Origin: an uncultured Clostridia bacterium
GTDB taxonomy: Bacteria; Bacillota; Clostridia; Christensenellales; UBA1242
Assembly: GCA_946615295.1 (NCBI GenBank)
Contig: CAMOHL010000005.1
Location: 1-16,318, forward strand
Direction: 5' to 3'
DNA length: 16,318 nucleotides
Shown here: in pieces, positions 1 to 5,114 of the stretch
Position numbering within the stretch: position 1 is the stretch's first letter
Layout of the letters: every line of letters begins with the position of its first letter
Notes under the pieces: model-generated
Told to the model about the DNA's origin: nothing
The model's input: the letters and a program-made list of their open reading frames with translations, nothing else
Database searches by the model: none
Program-made: the position numbers and the translations under genes

Positions 1-133
1 AGTTTCTTCCACCAGTCTTTCTAAGAGGTTTAAGCAAACTTTTTTCTGGAGCTTTTTTTGTCAACACTGAATAGTCAGCTGTTGTGTATTCTCTCATCGC
101 AGGTGATGTTGGTTTTTTTGTTATAATAGCCAT
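1..133 (-). CDS. rplB: 50S ribosomal protein L2, N-terminal 44 residues (gene runs off the left edge)
   Basis: L2 is a core 50S protein that binds 23S rRNA near the peptidyl-transferase centre. Only the N-terminus is in the window: it starts MAIITKKPTSPAMREYT and continues with PEKSLLKPLRKTGGRN, close to the family pattern PTSPGRR...PEKSLL.PLKKSGGRN. The ATG at 131-133 is fixed by an AGGAGG ribosome binding site at about 141-147. It follows rplW with a 16-nt gap, the standard S10-operon order, so it is co-transcribed from the promoter upstream of rpsJ. The truncation is only the window boundary; nothing visible suggests a broken gene. Confidence 0.95.
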   Translation of the reverse strand, partial: MAIITKKPTSPAMREYTTADYSVLTKKAPEKSLLKPLRKTGGRN

Positions 134-149
134 TATATTATCCTCCTAC

Positions 150-446
150 TTATGATAGACTGTCGAAGAATTCAATAGATTTGCTGTCTTGCTTCAATGT
201 TACATAAGCTTTTTTGTAACTTGGAGTAAAGCCATGAGTTCTTCCCCTATCTTGTGATTTTTCTTTTCCTTGAACATTTGTTGTGTTAACTTTTTCTACC
301 TTAACACCAAAAATTGCTTCAACTGCTTTTTTGATTTCAGGTTTTGTTGCTGTTTTCTTAACAATAAATGTGTATTTTTTGCTAGCAATATCAGCATAAC
401 TTTTTTCTGTTAGCACAGGTTTTATAATTACATCATATTCTTTCAT
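150..446 (-). CDS. rplW: 50S ribosomal protein L23
   Basis: L23 is an early-assembly 50S protein at the exit of the peptide tunnel, where trigger factor and SRP dock. The 98-residue product has the normal length. It carries the family pattern: DVIIKPVLTEKSY at the start, then KYTFIVKKTATKPEIKKAVEAIFGVKVEKVNT, with the usual basic extended loop (KEKSQDRGRTHGFTPSYKKAYVTL) after it. Its ATG overlaps the TGA of rplD in an ATGA junction (443-446), which implies translational coupling. An AGGAGG site lies at 457-462, inside the end of rplD. It is the fourth gene of the rpsJ-rplC-rplD-rplW-rplB operon. Confidence 0.96.
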   Translation of the reverse strand: MKEYDVIIKPVLTEKSYADIASKKYTFIVKKTATKPEIKKAVEAIFGVKVEKVNTTNVQGKEKSQDRGRTHGFTPSYKKAYVTLKQDSKSIEFFDSLS

Positions 447-1069
447 TTTGTGTATGCCTCCTCAATTGCTTTTACGGCATCTTTTGTCATAAGCACATTT
501 GTGCTAGCAACAACTTCATATGTGTTTGCAAGTTTTGCATCAACAACCAACAAGTTTTGAATGTTTGCAGATGCTCTAAGAAGGTCTGCATTGTCTCCTG
601 TAACAACCAAGAGTGTTGGTTTTGTAAACTTGAATGAATCAAGTATTGCTTGAGCAAACTTTGTTTTTGGTGCTTCAAGTTCAACCTTGTCGAGAACTGT
701 AAGTTCTTTTTGAGCAAGTTTTTGACTCAATGCACTTTTGAAAGCAACTCTCTTTGCTTTTGCATTAACTTTCAAACTAAAATCTCTTGGCTTTGGAGCA
801 AATACAACTCCACCACCTGTAAATTGTGGACCTTTTGTGTCGCCATGACGAGCTCTACCTGTGTGTTTTTGAGCCCATGGCTTTTTGTGATGTCCTCTAA
901 CTTCACTTCTTGTCAAAGTGCTTTTGTTGCCTTGTCTTTGATTTGCGAGATATGCTACAACAACATCGTGAATAAGTGCTTCCTTATATTCAACACCGAA
1001 CACAGTGTCTTTAAGAGTCATAGTCCCACATTCTTCTGCTTTTATATTGTAAACTTTTACTTTTGGCAT
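443..1069 (-). CDS. rplD: 50S ribosomal protein L4
   Basis: L4 binds 23S rRNA and reaches into the peptide exit tunnel. In gamma-proteobacteria it also represses its own S10 operon. The 208-residue product has the expected size. The conserved tunnel-loop region is clear: TRSEVRGHHKKPWAQKHTGRARHGD, followed by GPQFTGGGVVFAPKPRDF; in many bacteria the QKH is QKG. The C-terminal half (LLVVTGDNADLLRASANIQNLLVVDAKLANTYEVV) matches the Rossmann-like part. An AAGGAG site at 1079-1084 sits 9 nt before the ATG. Whether this L4 regulates the operon through the rpsJ leader is unknown, but the structured leader makes it a candidate. Confidence 0.97.
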   Translation of the reverse strand: MPKVKVYNIKAEECGTMTLKDTVFGVEYKEALIHDVVVAYLANQRQGNKSTLTRSEVRGHHKKPWAQKHTGRARHGDTKGPQFTGGGVVFAPKPRDFSLKVNAKAKRVAFKSALSQKLAQKELTVLDKVELEAPKTKFAQAILDSFKFTKPTLLVVTGDNADLLRASANIQNLLVVDAKLANTYEVVASTNVLMTKDAVKAIEEAYTK

Positions 1070-1086
1070 TTTTATAACTCCTTTTC

Positions 1087-1716
1087 TTATGCTTTAACTG
1101 CATTCTTTATTCTAAGAATTGCACCCTTTGGACCAGGAACTGCTCCCTTGATGAGTAGCACATTTCTGTCTGCATCGACTTTTACTATTTCAAGATTTTG
1201 AATTGTAACCTTTTCATTACCATAATGACCAGGACCTTTCATACCCTTCAATACTCTTGATACTGATGATGTTGCACCAGTAGAACCAGGTGCTCTATGA
1301 ACAAGTGAAACACCGTGTGTCATTCTGTGTCTTCTAGCATTCCATCTTTGGATAACACCAGTAAAACCTCTACCACAAGTTCTTCCACTCACATCAACTT
1401 TTTCACCTTCTGCGAATATATCGCACTTAACTTCACTACCAACTGAATAATTGTCATAATTATCAAATTTGAGTTCAGCTACATGTTTTTTTGCTTCAAC
1501 CTTAGCTTTTTTGAATTCTCCAAGCTCAGGTTTAGTCTTTAAACTTTCTCTTGTGTTTTGGAATGCAACCTTGATTGCTTCATAGCCATCTTTTTCCATT
1601 GTCTTTTTTTGCAAAACTGAACATGGACCTGCTTCGATAACCGTAACAGGAATAATCAAGCCGTTTGGAGCGAAGATTTGTGTCATTCCAAGTTTCTTTC
1701 CGATTATTTCTTTCAT
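1087..1716 (-). CDS. rplC: 50S ribosomal protein L3
   Basis: L3 is one of the first proteins to assemble on 23S rRNA, with a loop close to the peptidyl-transferase centre. The 209-residue product starts MKEIIGKKLGMTQIF, the typical start (GKKxGMTqif). It contains the hallmark central loop GRGFTGVIQRWNARR and MTHGVSLVHRAPGSTGATS, then KGMKGPGHYGNEKVT, and ends with LLIKGAVPGPKGAILRI. The ribosome binding site AGGAGA at 1728-1733 lies 11 nt from the ATG, slightly long but the best available. It sits between rpsJ (24-nt gap) and rplD (17-nt gap) in the usual operon order. Confidence 0.97.
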   Translation of the reverse strand: MKEIIGKKLGMTQIFAPNGLIIPVTVIEAGPCSVLQKKTMEKDGYEAIKVAFQNTRESLKTKPELGEFKKAKVEAKKHVAELKFDNYDNYSVGSEVKCDIFAEGEKVDVSGRTCGRGFTGVIQRWNARRHRMTHGVSLVHRAPGSTGATSSVSRVLKGMKGPGHYGNEKVTIQNLEIVKVDADRNVLLIKGAVPGPKGAILRIKNAVKA

Positions 1717-1740
1717 TTCTTTTAGACTCTCCTAATTTCC

Positions 1741-2049
1741 TTATAGTTTAATGTTAATATCAACACCAGCTGGAAGGTCCAATTTCATAAGACCATCAAC
1801 GGCTTTTGCACTTGGTGAAATGATATCAATAACTCTTTTGTGAGTTCTGATTTCAAATTGTTCACGGCTATCTTTGTATTTGTGTGGTGAACGAATAACT
1901 GTAACTACTTCTTTTTGTGTAGGAAGTGGAATTGGACCACTGATCTTACAGCCAAGCTTTGCTGCTGCACTTACAATGCGGTTTGCAGCTTCATCAATCA
2001 AGCTATGATCGAATGCCTTCAATTTGATTCTGATTTTTTGTGTTGCCAT
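1741..2049 (-). CDS. rpsJ: 30S ribosomal protein S10, first gene of the S10 operon
   Basis: S10 is a 30S head protein and also the NusE subunit of transcription antitermination complexes. The 102-residue product has family length. It starts KIRIKLKAFDHSLIDEAA and includes the loop sequence GPIPLPTQKEVVTVIRSPHKYKDSREQFEIRTHKRVIDI, an almost textbook match. The ATG is set by GGAGGA at 2055-2060, 5 nt upstream. It is preceded by a ~200-nt structured leader and a consensus promoter, making it the operon's first gene. In most bacteria tuf lies immediately upstream; here tuf is about 13.6 kb away. Confidence 0.98.
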   Translation of the reverse strand: MATQKIRIKLKAFDHSLIDEAANRIVSAAAKLGCKISGPIPLPTQKEVVTVIRSPHKYKDSREQFEIRTHKRVIDIISPSAKAVDGLMKLDLPAGVDINIKL

Positions 2050-2248
2050 CTGTATCCTCCATTATTTTATAAGCAAGTTCAATTTCCTTACACTGCCCCG
2101 TGTGTTTCAAATTGTGGAACTTAAAAAAAGTTGGGATAGTGTGGTCTTGCTTATTCGCCCAAATTGTTTTGGACTTGTCTGCAAAAGTTTTCTTTTAACC
2201 TAATGGTGAAAAAAGTAACCTTCTGCTTCAACCCATTACCCACAATTC
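2050..2248 (-). ncRNA. structured 5' leader of the S10 operon (candidate ribosomal-protein autoregulatory RNA)
   Basis: From the predicted start near 2248 to the rpsJ SD there is ~200 nt with no good ORF but several compatible helices in the minus-strand RNA. A hairpin at 2157-2174 has 7-bp arms (one G-U pair) and an ACAA loop. A perfect 9-bp long-range stem pairs 2146-2154 with 2069-2077 and closes a domain ending about 9 nt before the SD. Inside it, 2133-2142 pairs with 2090-2098 (five plus three pairs around a small internal loop), and 2118-2132 forms a 5-bp hairpin with a U5 loop. Near the 5' end, 2233-2238 can pair with 2201-2206. E. coli controls this operon with L4 through an S10 leader; equivalence here is inference. 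I do not recognise a named RNA family. Confidence 0.6.
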
Positions 2249-2254
2249 TTTGAT

Positions 2255-2283
2255 ATTATACAACAACGGACATGCAATGTCAA
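2255..2283 (-). promoter_or_regulatory. consensus sigma-A promoter of the S10 operon
   Basis: On the minus strand TTGACA (2278-2283) and TATAAT (2255-2260) are separated by exactly 17 nt, a perfect match to the vegetative consensus. An A-rich stretch lies upstream of the -35. The start would fall near 2248, giving a ~200-nt leader before rpsJ. Its strength suits a ribosomal protein operon. Confidence 0.88.
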
Positions 2284-2372
2284 CCCTTTTTGAGAAAGTT
2301 TTTTATTTATTTTATTGATAATATTTTATATAATAAATTTATACAAAATAAGAATTTTTAACTTTTGTTTTA

Positions 2373-2400
2373 ACTATATTTTTTTGTTGAATTTTTGCAA
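2373..2400 (-). promoter_or_regulatory. possible second, upstream promoter for the S10 operon
   Basis: On the minus strand TTGCAA (2395-2400) and TATAGT (2373-2378) are 16 nt apart, immediately downstream of the terminator that ends the DUF1858 gene. Position and spacing are reasonable, but the region is so AT-rich that promoter-like matches occur by chance. It would add ~120 nt to the leader. Confidence 0.3.
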
Positions 2401-2401
2401 C

Positions 2402-2428
2402 AAAAAAAGATGTAACTCACATCTTTTT
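2402..2428 (-). terminator. Rho-independent terminator after the DUF1858 gene
   Basis: Arms at 2404-2413 and 2419-2428 form a 10-bp stem (core GATGT/ACATC, flanked by A-U pairs) with a 5-nt loop, starting 6 nt after the stop codon. In minus-strand RNA the stem runs into seven U residues (2408-2402). It separates this gene from the S10 operon promoters. Confidence 0.8.
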
Positions 2429-2434
2429 GTTTGT

Positions 2435-2635
2435 TTAATCAATTTCATTAAGTTTTTCTAATAGCAAGTCCAAATCGCAATCGTGAACTTGTGCTGCTTC
2501 TTCCAAAGTTTCCATTTGACTTATTGGACAAGAAAAACAGTGCATTCCAAATCCCATTAAAATCTGTGGTGCTTGATTTCTATATTGCAACACTTCTTGA
2601 AGTGTCATATCTTTTGTTATTTGCATTTTGTTCAT
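2435..2635 (-). CDS. DUF1858-family small protein with CxxC redox-disulfide motif
   Basis: This 66-residue protein matches the DUF1858 / hybrid-cluster-protein-associated redox disulfide family. It has an N-terminal ITKDMTLQEVLQYRNQAPQILMGFGM segment, then HCFSCPISQMETLEEAAQ with Cys33 and Cys36 forming CxxC, and a short helical tail. Family members are small cytoplasmic domains, sometimes next to hybrid cluster proteins or fused to iron-sulphur repair proteins; no such partner is in this window. The start at 2635 is supported by AGGAG about 8 nt upstream. It lies 138 nt after the SPFH gene with no terminator between, so read-through is possible. A weak -10 (TATAAA, 2742-2747) without a good -35 is also present. 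The biochemical role is unknown. Confidence 0.85.
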   Translation of the reverse strand: MNKMQITKDMTLQEVLQYRNQAPQILMGFGMHCFSCPISQMETLEEAAQVHDCDLDLLLEKLNEID

Positions 2636-2773
2636 ATTATTCTCCTTTTTGTTTTGCTGTTTGATAATTTGATTGTTTTTTACTTTTTGAATTGTCTCAA
2701 GTTGTTTTTATTTTTTCTGTGTTTTTTAACAATTTAACTGTTTTATACTTTCCGTAAAACAAAGACAATAAAA

Positions 2774-4099
2774 CTATTTTAAGCTATTGCCACACTTAAA
2801 GCATTTCTCACTATTTATTGCATTAAATGCTCCACATCTTAGACATTGTTTATATTCAACTGTCTTTTTTATTGGTTCATAATATTCATAATCAATTTCA
2901 TCATCTTTAGTTTGCTCTTCACTGCCATCTAGTTCACTTTCTAAAAATGAATCCTCTTTTTCTAATTCAGCATTGTTAATGCTCGTTGCTTCATCATCAC
3001 TTATATTTTCAGTATTTGAATTTTCAGTGTTTGTGGTATTGTCATTTATATCATATTTTTCTTTATCGTCAAAAGAATTTTTGGATATTTCAAAATTTTC
3101 TTTGCTTTCAAATTCGCTTTGAAAAACTTGTTCAGCATCGATTGTTTCACTTTGATTTCCTTCAAACTCTTCTTGTAAATCATTTGAATACTCTGTTTGG
3201 TTTGGTGTTTCTACATCATTTTCATTGCTGTTTTGAATGTGCTTATCTCCACTTTGCAATTCTATGTTTTGTTCTACATCTTCTTTTGACAACTCATTTG
3301 CATTGTTTTGAATTTCAATTTGTTCTGGCTCGCTGTCTTTGATTTGTTCGGTATCTTGATATTCAACTTGTTTTTCTTGCTTAATCTCTTCAAAAGACAA
3401 TTGAGTTTTTTTGTATATATTTTTTGGTAATATTACATCAGTTATTTCAACTGATATGATTTCAACTCCAACATCTGCCAACTTTTTATTTAAGTAATCA
3501 ACCAAACCTTCAAAACAAACAGAGTCCTTTTCATATATTTGATATAGGGAAGGTGAGTTCTTTTGAATTTTTTTTGACGATATTGTTGATACCCAATAAG
3601 ATAGTTCATTTTTTGCAATTTTGTTTCTAACAACTCCATATTGAGTAAATAGTGCATCTACAAAATCAATAGGTCTAACAATTTTGTAAGAAAACTTGCC
3701 CTTTATGTCAGCATACACTTTTTTAAAATTCTTATCTTTTATGCAAATACTTTCTATGCTAGGAAATTTTTGATCATCAAACTGCTCCAAGCTCACATAG
3801 TATATGTCTGCCTTGAAACTGTTTGGATATTCACCTTTTTTGTTTGGTTTTGATAGTTTCAATTCTCTTGCAAGTATAGGTAAATTTCTAATTTCTAATT
3901 TATGAACACCTTCCAAAAATGTATCCATAATTTTGTTTTTTACGGATATGATTGCTATATGGTTTTTGTCAACTTCTATTTTTGTGCCAAGTTTTATAGA
4001 TTTGTTTAAAGATGTTGCAGAAACAAGTTTTGATTTGTCATTATCTTCGAGTGTAATTCTGTTTGTGAAAATCTTTTTTAACCATTTAAATAAATTCAT
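2774..4099 (-). CDS. SPFH/band-7-like protein with acidic linker and C-terminal zinc ribbon
   Basis: The start is placed at the internal ATG of 4097-4099 (441 residues), because the longer reading frame runs through the promoter. Residues 1-240 resemble the SPFH-like family that includes B. subtilis YdjI: an N-terminal amphipathic WLKKIF segment, GTKIEVDKNHIAIISVKNKI, FLEGVHKLEIRNLPIL and FKADIYYVSLEQF. About 245-410 is a Glu/Asn/Gln/Ser-rich, probably disordered linker. The end is a zinc ribbon with Cys419-x2-Cys422 and Cys433-x2-Cys436. No clear transmembrane helix is seen, so membrane contact would be peripheral. Such proteins form oligomeric scaffolds and may respond to membrane stress, but partners here are unknown. 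The gene is divergent from the PRC-barrel gene. It has no SD and a -10 element 6 nt before the ATG, suggesting a leaderless message. Confidence 0.8.
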   Translation of the reverse strand: MNLFKWLKKIFTNRITLEDNDKSKLVSATSLNKSIKLGTKIEVDKNHIAIISVKNKIMDTFLEGVHKLEIRNLPILARELKLSKPNKKGEYPNSFKADIYYVSLEQFDDQKFPSIESICIKDKNFKKVYADIKGKFSYKIVRPIDFVDALFTQYGVVRNKIAKNELSYWVSTISSKKIQKNSPSLYQIYEKDSVCFEGLVDYLNKKLADVGVEIISVEITDVILPKNIYKKTQLSFEEIKQEKQVEYQDTEQIKDSEPEQIEIQNNANELSKEDVEQNIELQSGDKHIQNSNENDVETPNQTEYSNDLQEEFEGNQSETIDAEQVFQSEFESKENFEISKNSFDDKEKYDINDNTTNTENSNTENISDDEATSINNAELEKEDSFLESELDGSEEQTKDDEIDYEYYEPIKKTVEYKQCLRCGAFNAINSEKCFKCGNSLK

Positions 4100-4105
4100 A
4101 TATTT

Positions 4106-4134
4106 ATTATACCACCCAAAAAAAATTGTATCAA
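4106..4134 (-). promoter_or_regulatory. promoter of the SPFH gene, placed for a leaderless mRNA
   Basis: TTGATA (4129-4134) and TATAAT (4106-4111) are 17 nt apart, with TG one base upstream of the -10 (extended -10). Only 6 nt separate the -10 from the ATG at 4099, so the expected start site falls on or next to the A of the start codon. No SD is present. Confidence 0.75.
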
Positions 4135-4207
4135 TAAATTTTGTATTTATTATTTTGCAAATAAAAAACTTTGATGTCAAATAGTTATATATCATTTTTT
4201 GCTTGAA

Positions 4208-4213
4208 TATAAT
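4208..4213 (+). promoter_or_regulatory. -10 element of the PRC-barrel gene promoter
   Basis: A TATAAT hexamer sits 21 nt before the TTG start, giving a predicted start near 4220 and a short leader containing the GGAGG site at 4225-4229. No convincing -35 is visible at 16-18 nt upstream. The divergent SPFH promoter is ~75 bp away, so the two may share upstream control. Confidence 0.45.
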
Positions 4214-4234
4214 TATTTACAAGTGGAGGTTATT

Positions 4235-4948
4235 TTGGAAAGAGTTTCGAAATTTTTAGGAAAACCTGTGATAAGCATTTATGATGCAAACATAGAAGGA
4301 TATATAAAAAATGTGCTTTTGGACAAAAAGATGAACAAAATTTTGTGGCTTTGTGTTTTTGATGATGATTCACAAGAAGAAAAGTTGATTAGCACTGCAA
4401 GCATTTATAATTTTGCTGAATCGGCAGTGATGATAAAAAACAGTGAAAACACATTTTGGTTAGACACAATTGACACAAAGGACATAAACCCTATTGGATA
4501 TAAAGTTTATAATGTTGATGGAAAGTTTGTTGGACAGATTTGTGATGTGGAATTTAACAATCATTTTACCGTTCAAAACATCTATTTGCAAAATGATGAA
4601 TTGCTTGAAAAATCAAACATATTGAATGTTGGAGAAAAAGTTATAATCAAAAAAGAAAACAAGAATATTTCAATTTCTAATTTTAAGCCAAAATCTATTG
4701 TCGTAAGTTCGCAAACAGAAAACATTCCTGTTACAATTTTAGAAACTGAAAGACAAGAAAAATTGACACCAAAAAAAGTTTTGACTGATGGCTACGAATT
4801 TTTGATTGGTCGAAAAGTTGGTCAAAATATATACACTGAAAATGGTCAACTCATTGCCAAAAAAAATAGCAAAATAACAGCTCATATAATTGATTTGGCA
4901 AGCAAAAATGGACAACTAAAAGAATTGACTTCTTATAGCCTTGTCTAA
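4235..4948 (+). CDS. PRC-barrel domain protein (two PRC-like repeats plus a conserved C-terminal domain)
   Basis: The only plus-strand gene. The start chosen is TTG at 4235 (237 residues), because GGAGG at 4225-4229 lies 5 nt upstream; the more upstream TTG at 4199 has no SD and precedes the likely promoter. Residues ~5-75 (FLGKPVISIYDANIEGYIKNV...) and ~85-150 (DINPIGYKVYNVDGKFVGQICDVEF) look like two PRC-barrel units, small beta-barrels found in RimM, photosynthetic reaction-centre H subunit and sporulation proteins such as YlmC. The C-terminal ~70 residues (YEFLIGRKVGQNIYTENGQLIAKKNSKIT) form a third beta-rich block. No signal peptide or membrane helix is seen, so it is probably cytoplasmic. 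Function is unknown; adapter or RNA/protein-binding roles are possible. It converges on the coiled-coil gene, with a shared bidirectional terminator. Confidence 0.8.
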   Translation: MERVSKFLGKPVISIYDANIEGYIKNVLLDKKMNKILWLCVFDDDSQEEKLISTASIYNFAESAVMIKNSENTFWLDTIDTKDINPIGYKVYNVDGKFVGQICDVEFNNHFTVQNIYLQNDELLEKSNILNVGEKVIIKKENKNISISNFKPKSIVVSSQTENIPVTILETERQEKLTPKKVLTDGYEFLIGRKVGQNIYTENGQLIAKKNSKITAHIIDLASKNGQLKELTSYSLV

Positions 4949-5077
4949 CAATAACTGAAACAGAAAGCAAAAAAAATAAATTTTGTTTTGTATATCAATT
5001 TTGAAATAAACCTGTATAGATTTAAAAATAAATAGAAATCAATATAAAATCAATTTTTTATTAAAAAACGAGAACAT

Positions 5078-5114
5078 AAAAAAAACTATAACAAAATGTT
5101 ATAGTCTTTTTTTT
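5078..5114. terminator. bidirectional Rho-independent terminator between convergent genes
   Basis: ACTATAAC (5085-5092) pairs with GTTATAGT (5098-5105) around a 5-nt loop. Eight A residues lie on the left and eight T residues on the right (after one C), so RNA from either strand ends in a U8 tract. It serves the PRC-barrel gene from the left and the coiled-coil gene from the right, where it overlaps the stop codon. Confidence 0.88.

Noticed and set aside
650..1201. A 183-residue plus-strand reading frame across rplD and rplC
   Set aside because: It is antisense to two unmistakable ribosomal protein genes, has no family resemblance and has a Cys/Phe-rich composition typical of shadow frames.
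2384..2403. Second hairpin (TTGTTG/CAACAA) next to the DUF1858 terminator
   Set aside because: The stem is short, with an 8-nt loop and no U tract on the minus strand; it also overlaps the better terminator and a possible promoter.
4100..4195. Upstream in-frame extension of the SPFH gene to 4195 (32 extra residues)
   Set aside because: The extension runs through the -35/-10 promoter, has no SD and does not resemble the family N-terminus.
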